Positions 43,286 to 52,655 of a DNA stretch of 64,000 nucleotides are shown piece after piece. Where the stretch lies: assembly GCA_052387675.1 (NCBI GenBank), contig JBQTIY010000006.1, positions 62,001-126,000 of the forward strand. The letters are read 5' to 3'. The notes below the pieces were generated by a model. That model saw nothing but the letters and a program-made list of their open reading frames with translations, was not told the DNA's origin and did not search any database. This DNA comes from JBQTIY01 sp052387675. Lineage in GTDB: Bacteria; Planctomycetota; B15-G4. The position numbers and the translations under genes were made by a program. The first letter of the stretch is position 1, and every line of letters begins with the position of its first letter.

Positions 43286-46161
43286 TGCGCCACGCGGCCC
43301 AGCGCCACGTTGAATCAGCCGGCCAGCCTGCGTCGGCCGGCTCGCGGGCCGCCGCCGGCCTGCTCGCACTGTTGAGTTGCGCGCTGGGCGCCTCCGCCCA
43401 GACGAGCGAAGCCGCGCAGAGCAGCGAAGCTGACTACTACAGCGTGGATTACTTCGTGCCTCCCGAAGGCGAGGTGCTCGAAGTCGGTGGCATGGTGTTC
43501 CTGCCCGATGGCCGCCTCGCGGTGAGCACGCGCCGCGGACAGGTCTGGCTCATCGAGAATGTCATGGCCGCCGATCCCGCCGAGGCGGTTTACACCCTCT
43601 TTGCCGAAGGACTCGACGAGGGCCTGGGCTTGGCGCTCCTGCCCTCGACGGAGCCGGGCGGCGAGCCGGTCCTGCATGTCTTGCAGCGCGGCGAACTCTC
43701 GCGCCTCCATGACGAGGACGGCGACAGCCGTTGTGAGCGCATCGAAACCGTCAGCACGGATTGGGGACTCTCCGGCAACTACCACGAGTTCGCCTTCGGC
43801 CTGCCGGTCAGCGCGCAGGGCCAGCTCTACCTGAGCCTCAACGTCTCCTTCTTCAGCCCGGAGTGGTGGCACGGCAAATCGCCGGTGCCCTACCGAGGCT
43901 GGGTGCTGCAGGCCGATCCGCGCACCGGACTCATCACGCCCTTGGCCAGCGGCCTGCGCAGCCCGGCGGGCTTGGGACTCGACAGCCAGGGCCGACTGCT
44001 CGTCACCGACAATCAAGGCGACTGGATGCCGGCCGGCCCCGTCTTCCACATTCAGCCGGGCAAGTTCTACGGACATCCGGCCTCGCTGGCCTGGAACTCG
44101 GCCGACCGCAACCAGGGACCAGAGCCTTCCGATACCGAGCCGCCGCAGCGCACTCGCGCGCCGGCCGCGCTGTGGCTGCCCTACAAGTGGTCGCGTTCCG
44201 CCGGCAACCTCGTGCCCGATCAGACCGGTGGCCGCTTCGGCCCCTTCAATGACCAGATGTTCATCGCCGAGCTAACGAACGGCATGGTGCTCCGCGCGCA
44301 GCTCGAGGAAGTGCGCGGCGTCCTGCAGGGCGCGGTGTGGCCCTTCCGCCAACACGTCGGCTCAGCCTTTCGCGCGCAGTTCGCGCCCGATGGATCTTTG
44401 CTGCTGGGCTTCACCAACCGCGGCTGGGGCGGCTTGGCGCCCAACGACGGCCTGGCGCGGCTGCGCTGGACGCAGCGAGTGCCGCTGGAAGTCGCCCGTG
44501 TGCACTTGCTGCAGAGCGGCTTCGAGCTGAGCTTCACGCAGCCGCTCGCGCAGTCCGCGGTGATCGCGCCGAACGAGATCGAGATCGTGCAGTACGACTA
44601 TGACTGGTGGTGGGAATACGGCTCGCCGGAGCGGCGGCACCGGCCGGTGGAAGTGCTCAGCGTCACGCTGGCTCCTGATCGGCGCACACTCACCCTGCAC
44701 ACCGCGGCGCTGACGCCGGCCATGGTGGCGCGCGTGAAGCTCCCGCGCCTCAGCGCCGAGGACGGGTCTGTGCTCTTGCACGACGAGTTTGCTTACACGA
44801 TCAACCAACTGCCCGAGGGGCCGCTGACGACAGAGCATGTAGCCAAGGCCGTCGCGCCGCCGCCCGAGCGCGACAGCTACTGGGAAGGCTGGCTGCGCCT
44901 CACCTATGGCGATGCCCTGGAGCTTTGGCAGAGCCACGGCTGGGCACTGGTCACGGCCGACCTCGCACCGGAGGGCGCCGACCAACTCCAGGTGACAGAG
45001 GGCGTCGACGCACTCGTGAACGTCGCCACGCTCGCTCAGACGCAGGGTCTCGAAAGTCTGAAGAGTGCCGGGGCTGCAGCTCAGCAGGCCGCCGCCGATC
45101 CACTGGGCTCGGGCCCTTACACCTCACGCCTCAACTTCGGCGATGCGCAGATTCATGTGGAGTTCCTGCTGACCGAAGGCGCGCGCGCGGCGCTCTTCGT
45201 CCAGGGACGCTACGGCATCGAACTCAGCGCCGAGGCCTGTGGAGCACTGCTGCCTCAGCGCGGCGAGCGCCTCGGCCAGCCGCCCGCACTCGATGCCTAC
45301 CAGGGCCCGGGCCGCTGGCATTCACTCGACCTCAGCTTCGTCGCGCCGCGCTTCGACGCACAGGGCCGCAAGACCAGCCCGGCGCGCTTCCGCCGCGTGA
45401 CCATCGACGACATTCTCCTGCACGAGGAAGTCGCCCTCGCCGCGCCTTCGGCGGGCGAGCTGCCCCTCGCCGAGGGTTCCAGCGACGAGATCGCGCTCGG
45501 GCCGCTCGTCATCAGCGGCGGATCGCGGCCGATGGCGCTGCGTTCGATTCGCGTCAAACCACTCGCCCCGCCCACCGACGAATCCGGCTTCGTTCCGATC
45601 TTCGACGGCGAGAGCCTCACGGGCTGGGTCGAGCAGTCCGATGACCTATCCAAGCCCGGCTGGGAGATCGTGGACGGCATCCTCACCGGCACTGGCCCGC
45701 GCAGCCACCTCTTCAGCCCGCGCGGCGACTATCAAGATCTAGAGGTGCGTGCCGAACTACGCATCAGCGACAACGGCAACTCCGGCCTCTACGTGCGCAC
45801 AGCGCTCGGCAACGGCTGGCCGGCCGGCTACGAGGCGCAGATCAACAGCAACTACCAGGACCCGCAAAAGACCGGCAGCCTCTACGCCCTGGCGCCCGTG
45901 CGCGTGCAGCTCGTGCCGCCCGGCGTCTGGTTCGACTACCGCGTGCATTGTCGCGAGTCTCCGGCGGGCGCCCACCGCGATCCGCTCAGCGGCGCCCCGA
46001 GCCCCGCCGGCACGCGCCTCACGATCTCGGTCAACGGAGTCGTCATCACCGACTTCATCGACACCGAGCGACGGCACGCGCAAGGCCATGTGGCCCTGCA
46101 GCAGCACCACGAGGGCAGCGTCGTGGAATTCCGGCGCATCGAGGTGCGCGAGAGCCGTTAG
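43285..46161 (+). CDS. Exported propeller protein with two 3-keto-disaccharide hydrolase-type (DUF1080) domains
   Basis: 958 aa. The signal peptide ends near residue 38. Residues about 50-420 form a sorbosone-dehydrogenase-like propeller (GGMVFLPDGR, GLRSPAGLGLDSQGR). A beta-rich linker follows. A first, poorly conserved DUF1080-like domain lies near 570-760, and a clear second one lies near 770-958 (FVPIFDGESLTGW, NSGLYVRT, GYEAQI, ending in FRRIEVRE). Such architectures are frequent in Planctomycetota sugar catabolism. Translational coupling to the cytochrome gene suggests electrons from sugar oxidation go to that haem protein. Confidence 0.85.
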   Translation: MRHAAQRHVESAGQPASAGSRAAAGLLALLSCALGASAQTSEAAQSSEADYYSVDYFVPPEGEVLEVGGMVFLPDGRLAVSTRRGQVWLIENVMAADPAEAVYTLFAEGLDEGLGLALLPSTEPGGEPVLHVLQRGELSRLHDEDGDSRCERIETVSTDWGLSGNYHEFAFGLPVSAQGQLYLSLNVSFFSPEWWHGKSPVPYRGWVLQADPRTGLITPLASGLRSPAGLGLDSQGRLLVTDNQGDWMPAGPVFHIQPGKFYGHPASLAWNSADRNQGPEPSDTEPPQRTRAPAALWLPYKWSRSAGNLVPDQTGGRFGPFNDQMFIAELTNGMVLRAQLEEVRGVLQGAVWPFRQHVGSAFRAQFAPDGSLLLGFTNRGWGGLAPNDGLARLRWTQRVPLEVARVHLLQSGFELSFTQPLAQSAVIAPNEIEIVQYDYDWWWEYGSPERRHRPVEVLSVTLAPDRRTLTLHTAALTPAMVARVKLPRLSAEDGSVLLHDEFAYTINQLPEGPLTTEHVAKAVAPPPERDSYWEGWLRLTYGDALELWQSHGWALVTADLAPEGADQLQVTEGVDALVNVATLAQTQGLESLKSAGAAAQQAAADPLGSGPYTSRLNFGDAQIHVEFLLTEGARAALFVQGRYGIELSAEACGALLPQRGERLGQPPALDAYQGPGRWHSLDLSFVAPRFDAQGRKTSPARFRRVTIDDILLHEEVALAAPSAGELPLAEGSSDEIALGPLVISGGSRPMALRSIRVKPLAPPTDESGFVPIFDGESLTGWVEQSDDLSKPGWEIVDGILTGTGPRSHLFSPRGDYQDLEVRAELRISDNGNSGLYVRTALGNGWPAGYEAQINSNYQDPQKTGSLYALAPVRVQLVPPGVWFDYRVHCRESPAGAHRDPLSGAPSPAGTRLTISVNGVVITDFIDTERRHAQGHVALQQHHEGSVVEFRRIEVRESR

Positions 46162-46212
46162 CGCGCCCTGGCAGGCTTGATTTTTTTCGCTCGAATCCGC
46201 GACCATGGCCCG

Positions 46213-46719
46213 ATGCCGAGCACCCAGACCATGAAGCACACCGACCACAACGATCCTTCCGATGAACTGTCCGACACCCCGGCGCCCGGCGGACGCTCGC
46301 TGGCCTCGCTCTCCATGGACGAGTTGCGCAACGAGTTGCAGCGCCGCAGCCGCGAACTCGACCGGCTGACCGCCCGCCGCGACCGGCTGCTCACCGAGCT
46401 GGCCGAGATCGACCACGAGATCGGCAACCTGGGCGGCAGCGGCGGCGGGCAACCCGGCCGCAGTGGCGGCTCAGGCGCTCCACGCCGCAGTGGCGGTCCG
46501 CGCGCGCCGCGCGCCAGCAATGAAGTGAGCCTGCCCGATGCCATCGCCTTGGCGGTGGAAGTGCACGCCACGATCACGCCGTCCGAGGCGGCAGAAATGG
46601 TGCTTAAGAACGGCTACCGCAGCAATGCGAAGAACTTCAAAATGATGGTGGCCAACGCGCTGGCCAAGGACGAGCGCTTCAAGCGGCTGGCGCGCGGACA
46701 GTACGAGCGCGTGGGCTGA
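46213..46719 (+). CDS. Coiled-coil protein with HARE-HTH-like winged helix
   Basis: 168 aa from the ATG at 46213 (46231 is an alternative). Residues about 30-75 are a heptad-like coiled coil (LRNELQRRSRELDRL). A Gly/Ser/Arg-rich flexible linker follows, and residues about 105-168 form a small helical domain (SEAAEMVLKNGY, AKNFKMMVANAL, ERFKRLARGQYE) that resembles HARE-HTH domains. It could be a nucleoid- or transcription-associated protein. Function unproven. Confidence 0.75.
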   Translation: MPSTQTMKHTDHNDPSDELSDTPAPGGRSLASLSMDELRNELQRRSRELDRLTARRDRLLTELAEIDHEIGNLGGSGGGQPGRSGGSGAPRRSGGPRAPRASNEVSLPDAIALAVEVHATITPSEAAEMVLKNGYRSNAKNFKMMVANALAKDERFKRLARGQYERVG

Positions 46720-46747
46720 GCCGCGCCAGGCAGCCGGGGCCGGTGCC

Positions 46748-47914
46748 TCAGCGCCGGGGCACGAGTTGGACCACGGCCTCGATATGTCCGGTCTGCGGAA
46801 AGAGGTCTAGGAGCGTCCAGCTTTCCACGGCATAGACCGCCGTGAGTTCGCGCAGATCGCGGGCCAGCGTGGCCGGATCGCAGGACACGTAACTGAGCCG
46901 GGCCACGCCTGCGCTCAGCAGCGCGCGCCGCAACTCCGGGGGCAGCCCACTGCGCGGCGGATCCACCAAGACGCGGTCCACCGCGCTCCAATCCGCGAGA
47001 TCCTCCGGCTGCCCGGCCGCCTCAAGATCCGCGCCCAGCACTTCAACCTGCTCCGCGCCGTTGTGCGCGATGTTCTGGCGCAGGAACTGCATGGCCTCCG
47101 ACTGAGACTCGACGGCAAGCACACGCTGGTAGCGGCGGGCCAGGGGCAGGCTGAAAAAGCCCACCCCCGCAAAGAGGTCCAGCGCGCACTGGCCGCGCCA
47201 GCCACCCACGGCCCGTTCGGCGAGCGCCTCGAGCAAACCGCCGTGCGCCTGAAAGAAGACCTTGGCGTCGTAGGCAAACTCGTGCTCCCCCACGCGCCGC
47301 CGCACGGCGGCCAGCGGGAGTGCGGCGCTGGGCGGTGTCGCGCTGCAGCCGTCCGTGCCGGCCGTGATCGCCACCCGCCGCAGGCCCTGAGCATGCGCGT
47401 CGCGAGCCAGGGCGGGCCAGCAGGCCTGCAGCGCGGGATCGAGGATCGGGCAGTTCTCGATGGGCACGAGCCGATGGCTGCCGCGCGCGCGATAGGCCAG
47501 CCGGCCTTCCGTCACGAAGAGCTGCGCGCGCAGACGATAGCCCCACGGCGCGCCTTCGACGATCTCCGGTTCGGGCAACTCCACGCCGCCGAGCCGCCGC
47601 AGGGTCTCGCGCGTGGCGGCAACCTTGAGCGCGAGCTGAGTCGCTTCGTCCAAATGCTGCAGATCGCAGCCGCCGCAGTCGGCGAAGTGCCGACACGGCG
47701 CCGCGCGTCGGCCAGTTCCGGCCTCGAGCAGCGTGACGAGGACGCCGCGCGCATGGCCCTTGCGGCTTTCGGTGATGCGCGCCACGAGGCGGTCGCCGGG
47801 CGCCGTGAGCGGCACGAAGACCGGCCGGCCGCCATGCCGGGCCAGCCCTTCGCCGCCGGTGACCAGACGCTCGATGCGGAGTTCCACACTCGCGCCGACA
47901 CGCAGGGGTTCCAT
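46748..47914 (-). CDS. TrmA/RlmD-type RNA (uracil-5-) methyltransferase
   Basis: 388 aa. An N-terminal TRAM domain (about 1-65) comes first. A Cys cluster CRHFADCGGCD with a further Cys in ENCPI should hold a 4Fe-4S cluster. The SAM-binding motif DLFAGVGFFSLPLA, the DPPRSGL motif and the catalytic Cys in SYVSCDPATLARDL are all present. It methylates U5 in rRNA or tRNA; whether it is the RlmD, RlmC or TrmA type cannot be decided by eye. The start ATG shares one base with the upstream stop (TGATG). Confidence 0.92.
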   Translation of the reverse strand: MEPLRVGASVELRIERLVTGGEGLARHGGRPVFVPLTAPGDRLVARITESRKGHARGVLVTLLEAGTGRRAAPCRHFADCGGCDLQHLDEATQLALKVAATRETLRRLGGVELPEPEIVEGAPWGYRLRAQLFVTEGRLAYRARGSHRLVPIENCPILDPALQACWPALARDAHAQGLRRVAITAGTDGCSATPPSAALPLAAVRRRVGEHEFAYDAKVFFQAHGGLLEALAERAVGGWRGQCALDLFAGVGFFSLPLARRYQRVLAVESQSEAMQFLRQNIAHNGAEQVEVLGADLEAAGQPEDLADWSAVDRVLVDPPRSGLPPELRRALLSAGVARLSYVSCDPATLARDLRELTAVYAVESWTLLDLFPQTGHIEAVVQLVPRR

Positions 47915-49461
47915 CAGTGTTGCTCCTCGGCGGCGCCCTGCCGCTGCCGCCGCGCCAGCGTACGTTCCAAAGCCTTCTGCACGGCCGCACTCGGCGCGTG
48001 CTCGGCCGCCACACGCAAGGCAGCCACGGCTTCGTCCAAGCGGCCCTGTGTGCGCAGCCAGAGACCGTAGTTGAACTGCGCCCGCCCATCCAGCGGATCA
48101 ATCTCTACGGCCAGCCGGAGTTGCTCGCCGGCCTCCTCGTTGCGGCCGGCCTGAGCCAAGTACATGCCGAGATTCACGCGCGGGCGCGCCTTGTGCGGTG
48201 AGAGCGCCACCGTGTCCTCCCAGAGTCGGAGCGGATCGGCCAGGACTTTCACGCGGGCCTGCGTGCGCAGGGCGAGTCCCAGGAGCAGCGCTAGGCCGAG
48301 CGCCAGCCAGGCCATGCGCGCAACACGGTGCCCGCGCAGCCACCAGGCCAGGCCCGCCCCCGCACTCGCCGCCACCAGGGCCAGACCCGCCAGGGGCAGG
48401 TACAGGTGGCGCTCGGCAAAGTAGTCGCGGAAGGGCACGAGCGAATTGGTCGGCGCCAGGGCGACACAGAACCAGAGTGCTCCCAGCGTGACCGTCGGCG
48501 CGCGGCGACGCACGGCGAGCGCACCGGCGAGCAGCCCAAGCAAGAGCAGCAAGCTCAGGCCCACTTCGGCATCGAAGGCACGGCTGAGCGGCAGATCGCG
48601 ATCGAGGTTCAGCGTGTCAGGCCAGAGAAAGAGCCGCAGAGAGGCGAGCCAGATGCGCGGCTGCGTAAGCAAGTGGTCGAGCAGCGGCAAGGCCTCGGCG
48701 CCGATGGTGCCGCGATGCGGACTGCGCAGCAGAAGAAACCACAGCGGCACAAGCAGCGTGCAGGCGAGCAGGGCCGGCAGCGCCCAGGGTCGTCGCAAGG
48801 CTGTGCCCACGGCCCGCCGGCCGCCGCGGCTGGCCAGCACGAGCGCCAACAGCACCGGAAAGACCACCGCCGACTCCTTGCTGCCCATGGCCAGCGCGGT
48901 CGTCACGATCGCTGCGGCGATGAGCCCGCGCCGCCGACTCGCGGGCGCAGACGGTTCGCAATCCAGCGCGGCCAGCATCAGGCGCAGTCCGGCCAGCCCG
49001 AAACACGCCGCCAGCAATCCGGAGCGCGAGTTCACATAGGCCACGCCTTCCGTGGCGAGCGGATGCAGGAGAAAGATGAGCGCGCTGAGTTCAGGCACTC
49101 CCGCCAGCCAGGGCGCCCCGTGCGCCGCCGCGTGCGCCGCCACGACGCGGCGCACGATCGACATAAGCAGCAGCGCACAGCCCAAGTGCAGTGCGAGGTT
49201 CACGAAGCGATAGCCTCGGGGCTCCAGCCCACTCGCAGCGCGGTTCAGCGCCAAAGAGAGCATGTAGACCGGCCGCGTCTCCTGCTCGCCGCTGCGCAGG
49301 ACGCGTCCCAGGTCCGACAGCTCGCTCAAGTTCTCGTTCTCGACGATGGCGTGCAGGTCGTCGTAGAGAAAGGGCCCGTCGAGGCCGGGGCCGTAGGACC
49401 ACGCCAGCAGGAGCGCGAAGAGCGCCGGCAGAAACTCGAGGTAGCGGCGAGCAGCGGGCAT
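47914..49461 (-). CDS. TMTC-like membrane protein with TPR repeats (GT-C fold)
   Basis: 515 aa. About ten membrane helices, an acidic YDDLH motif in the first loop that matches the catalytic DD of GT-C mannosyltransferase-like proteins, and a C-terminal stretch of two to three TPR repeats (about 420-500). It may transfer sugars from a lipid carrier to envelope substrates, but activity is not proved for bacterial members. It is translationally coupled to the RNA methyltransferase and resembles the gene at 58212-59939. Confidence 0.75.
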   Translation of the reverse strand: MPAARRYLEFLPALFALLLAWSYGPGLDGPFLYDDLHAIVENENLSELSDLGRVLRSGEQETRPVYMLSLALNRAASGLEPRGYRFVNLALHLGCALLLMSIVRRVVAAHAAAHGAPWLAGVPELSALIFLLHPLATEGVAYVNSRSGLLAACFGLAGLRLMLAALDCEPSAPASRRRGLIAAAIVTTALAMGSKESAVVFPVLLALVLASRGGRRAVGTALRRPWALPALLACTLLVPLWFLLLRSPHRGTIGAEALPLLDHLLTQPRIWLASLRLFLWPDTLNLDRDLPLSRAFDAEVGLSLLLLLGLLAGALAVRRRAPTVTLGALWFCVALAPTNSLVPFRDYFAERHLYLPLAGLALVAASAGAGLAWWLRGHRVARMAWLALGLALLLGLALRTQARVKVLADPLRLWEDTVALSPHKARPRVNLGMYLAQAGRNEEAGEQLRLAVEIDPLDGRAQFNYGLWLRTQGRLDEAVAALRVAAEHAPSAAVQKALERTLARRQRQGAAEEQH

Positions 49462-49473
49462 GGCCGCCCAAGG

Positions 49474-50844
49474 CTAACCGCCGCTGAGGTCGTGCTTCTT
49501 CAGGTAGTAGCCCAGGTTGCGCGGATCGATGCCCAGCAGCGCCGCGGCGTCCTTCTTGCGCCCCTCCGCGCGGGTCAGAGCGGCCAGCAGCAGCTCGCGC
49601 TCGGCGGCATCCAGCCGGGTGCGCATGTGCAGGTCCTGGCCCGTGGCGCTGGGCGAATGCAGCGAGGACTCCAGTACCGAGCGCAGCAGAGCGGCATCGA
49701 GAGGACGCTTGCCGGCCAGAATGCGGGCCCGCTCCAGCACGTTGCGCAACTCACGCACATTGCCGGGCCAGTCGTAGGAGCGCAGGATCTCCAGCGCGGC
49801 GGCGGGCACGTTCAGCGGACCGCGGCCGGACCCCGACTCGGACAGCCGCTCCAGGCAGTCGGTGCTGATGGCGGCGAGGTCTTCCTTGTGCTGGCGCAGC
49901 GGGGGCACATCGATCGGGAAGACCGCGAGCCGGTAGTAGAGGTCGGCGCGGAAAGTGCCATCGCGGACGCGCGCGGAGATCGGCTCGTTGGTGATGGCGA
50001 TGACTCGCACATCGGCGCGGCGCCTGCGCGATTCGCCGGCCACCTGGTACTCACCGCTCTCGAGGGCCCGCAGCAGCTTGCCCTGCATCTCGGTGCGCAG
50101 CGCTCCGACTTCGTCCAGCACGAGCGTGCCGCCCTCGGCCTCGGCCAGACGCCCGTCACGATCCACGGTCGCGCCGGGCAGCGCGCCGCGGCGATGCCCG
50201 AAGAACTCGCTGTCGAACAGCCCCTCGGGAATCGCGGCGCAGTTCACGCGCACGAAGTGGCGTTCGGCCCGGCGGCTGGCGCGATGAATCATGCCCGCCA
50301 CGAGTTCCTTGCCGCTGCCGCTCTCGCCGGTGATCAGCACGGTCGTGTCGGTGGGCGCCACCTGAGCGACGAGTTCGCGCACGCGGCACAGGGCCGGGCT
50401 GTCGCCGACGAGCGCCGCCTCGTTGGCCTTCGGCTGCGCGGCCGCCCGCAGAAAGCGCACATCGCTCAACAGGCGCTGGTGCGAGAGCGCGCGCTGCAAC
50501 TGCAAGACGAGCTGCCCAGCATCCACCGGCTTCTGCACAAAATCCCAGGCACCGGCCTTCATGGCTTCCACCGCGTGGCTGATTGTGCCGACGCCGGTGA
50601 TCACAATGACGGGCAGGGTCAGTGAGCGCTCGCGCAGAGCGGAGAGCAGCGCGAGGCCGCCGCCGCCCGGCATCTGCAAGTCCGTGACGACAGCCTGAAT
50701 CGCTTGAGTGTCGATAGCGCGCAGCGCCGCGGGCACGTCCCCAGCAGCAACGACCTGAAAACCCTCGCCGGCCAGCACATCCTGCAGTGATTCGCGGACG
50801 AAGGCCTCGTCGTCGACGATCAGGACTGTGGACTTGGCATTCAT
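49474..50844 (-). CDS. NtrC-family response regulator with atypical GAFTGA loop
   Basis: 456 aa from the ATG at 50844 (GGAG 10 nt upstream). The ATG at 50868 overlaps the kinase stop and is the alternative. Receiver domain with phosphoacceptor Asp55 (VVTDLQMPG), AAA+ domain with Walker A GESGSGKE and sensor motifs, and a Fis-type HTH at the end (KKDAAALLGIDPRNLGYYL). The sigma-54 contact loop reads GALPGA (220-225) instead of GAFTGA. It forms a two-component pair with the upstream kinase. Confidence 0.92.
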   Translation of the reverse strand: MNAKSTVLIVDDEAFVRESLQDVLAGEGFQVVAAGDVPAALRAIDTQAIQAVVTDLQMPGGGGLALLSALRERSLTLPVIVITGVGTISHAVEAMKAGAWDFVQKPVDAGQLVLQLQRALSHQRLLSDVRFLRAAAQPKANEAALVGDSPALCRVRELVAQVAPTDTTVLITGESGSGKELVAGMIHRASRRAERHFVRVNCAAIPEGLFDSEFFGHRRGALPGATVDRDGRLAEAEGGTLVLDEVGALRTEMQGKLLRALESGEYQVAGESRRRRADVRVIAITNEPISARVRDGTFRADLYYRLAVFPIDVPPLRQHKEDLAAISTDCLERLSESGSGRGPLNVPAAALEILRSYDWPGNVRELRNVLERARILAGKRPLDAALLRSVLESSLHSPSATGQDLHMRTRLDAAERELLLAALTRAEGRKKDAAALLGIDPRNLGYYLKKHDLSGG

Positions 50845-50864
50845 GCCTGGCAAGCTCCGGTTCG

Positions 50865-52655
50865 TCATGCGGCTGGCAGACGCAGGCTGAAGCGAGCGCC
50901 GCCTTGGGCGCGATTGCTGGCCGTCAGCGTGCCGCCGTGGGCCGACACGATGCCATAGGACACCGAAAGTCCAAGGCCCGTGCCGCCACTGCGCGAGAAG
51001 AAGGGGTCGAAGAGCCTCGGCAAATCCTCGGCGGCAATTCCGGGCCCCTCGTCCTCGACATCCAGGCGCACCTCGCCCGAGGTACCCGCCGTGCCGGCGC
51101 TGGCCGAGGAGCGCAGAGCCGTGATGATGATGCGCGGCGCGCCCACAGCCTGAACCGCGTCGGGCGGCGCGGCACCCGGCGCGCCGGCACCCGGGGTACT
51201 GGCACCCCGCCGCATCGCGTCGGCGGCGTTGAGCAGCAGGTTGAGCAGCACCTGCTCGAGCCGGCCGGCATCGCCGCGCACCGGCAAGGGCGCCTCAAGC
51301 CCGGAGCGCTGCACTTCCACACCCTGGAAGCTCGCGGAGTAGGCCGCCATGGCCAGGCTGCGCTCGACAACCTGCGCGAGATCGGCCTCGCCACTGCCGG
51401 TGGCCGGCCGCGAAAAGTGCAGAAGTTCGCGAACGATGTCGCGGATGCGCTGGAAACCGTGGCCGACGCGCTCTAGATAGCGGCGCCGCTGGGTCTCATC
51501 GAGGCCTTCCTTCTGGAGCAGGCTCAGATAATTCCCGATGCCTTCGAGCGGGTTGTTGATCTCGTGCGCCACACCTGCCGTGAGCAGTCCGATGGCGCCC
51601 AGGCGCTCGCTGGTCTGCAAGCGCTGCTCGAGTTCTCGCTGGCGCGTCAGGTCGGCCAGCTCACGCTCGGTTTCCTTCTGCTGTTGCGCGCGGGCGTTCA
51701 TACGCAGCGCGATGGCGGCCGCTCCCGCCAGCAGGAGAGTCACGGCCACCATCGAGACGATGACCAACTGCTGCTCATCGCGCACCGCGGCCAGCGCGCC
51801 ATCGAGCGCGGCCTCGGGCGTACGCGCTACGACCAGCGGCAAGGGCTCTCGTCCCAAAGGCAGGGCGAGCCACAGCGCGCGCTCGGCCTGCAAACGGCCT
51901 TCGGCCAGGAGCTGGCGCAATTCGGCGGGCGGCGCGCTTTCGTCGGCATCGGCCGCCTGAGTATCGAGCCAGGCTCGGTCCTGACGCGCATCGACGAGAT
52001 GCGCCGTGACGCCCTCGATGGGCCGGAAGCGACGCACGGCCTCGAGCAGCGGTGCCGCCGAGAGACGCAGGGCGAGATAGCCGCGCCGCACTCCGGCACG
52101 GTCTATGGCACAGAGGTGATCGATCACGAGTCGCTCCACGCCGCCGGGCGCGGCGGGCAGACGCCGCAGCACGGTCAGCACGTCGCCGTCGCGCAAGGCT
52201 TCTCCGCCCGGCGCCGGCGCGCCCCCTTCGTCCGGCGACAAGTGTCCGAGCGCCGCAGGCACGGCAGCCGAGGCGCCGCGCGGTCCACGCTCGCCGCGAA
52301 AGCGCTCGTGCCCATCGGGCAGCAGAACAGCGAGCCGCTCGACATCGCCGAAGGTCTCGACGAAGGGCAAGAGTTGCGTCTGCAGAGTGTCGCGAGAAGC
52401 AGCAACCTCTTCGTCGGCAGCGAGCAGCTCAGCGAGCGCCGGCAGGCGCGCGAGATACTGCGCCTCGCGGCGCCCGTCAGCGAGCAAGCTCTCCAGATGG
52501 CGCGCTAATTCGGCGTGCCCGCGCTCCACCTGCGCAATGAGTTCGCGCCGCCGCAACTCGCTGCTCGAGTTGAGCCGGTAAAGGCCGTGCGAGATCTCGA
52601 GTGCGACGAGACCCACGAAGAAGAGGACCAATGCCAGAGTGCGCCACGCCGTCAT
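50865..52655 (-). CDS. Membrane sensor histidine kinase
   Basis: 596 aa from the ATG at 52655; a TTG 30 nt upstream is the alternative. Two membrane helices (about 5-22 and 300-320) enclose a periplasmic sensor domain of dCache-like size. The dimerisation domain has the phosphoacceptor in GVAHEINNPL (about His364), and the ATPase domain has N, G1 (DEGPGIAAEDL) and GGTGLGLS motifs. It is the partner of the NtrC-type regulator that follows and overlaps it at the stop. Confidence 0.92.
   Translation of the reverse strand: MTAWRTLALVLFFVGLVALEISHGLYRLNSSSELRRRELIAQVERGHAELARHLESLLADGRREAQYLARLPALAELLAADEEVAASRDTLQTQLLPFVETFGDVERLAVLLPDGHERFRGERGPRGASAAVPAALGHLSPDEGGAPAPGGEALRDGDVLTVLRRLPAAPGGVERLVIDHLCAIDRAGVRRGYLALRLSAAPLLEAVRRFRPIEGVTAHLVDARQDRAWLDTQAADADESAPPAELRQLLAEGRLQAERALWLALPLGREPLPLVVARTPEAALDGALAAVRDEQQLVIVSMVAVTLLLAGAAAIALRMNARAQQQKETERELADLTRQRELEQRLQTSERLGAIGLLTAGVAHEINNPLEGIGNYLSLLQKEGLDETQRRRYLERVGHGFQRIRDIVRELLHFSRPATGSGEADLAQVVERSLAMAAYSASFQGVEVQRSGLEAPLPVRGDAGRLEQVLLNLLLNAADAMRRGASTPGAGAPGAAPPDAVQAVGAPRIIITALRSSASAGTAGTSGEVRLDVEDEGPGIAAEDLPRLFDPFFSRSGGTGLGLSVSYGIVSAHGGTLTASNRAQGGARFSLRLPAA

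Noticed and set aside
46181..46187. T-run after the propeller/DUF1080 gene as a terminator
   Set aside because: The sequence before it can form only a 3-bp stem with a normal loop, so there is no credible hairpin.
48328..50625. 765-codon plus-strand open frame
   Set aside because: It lies antisense to the TMTC-like and NtrC-type genes, which have clear families. Its product is Arg/Gln-rich low-complexity sequence typical of shadows in high-GC DNA.
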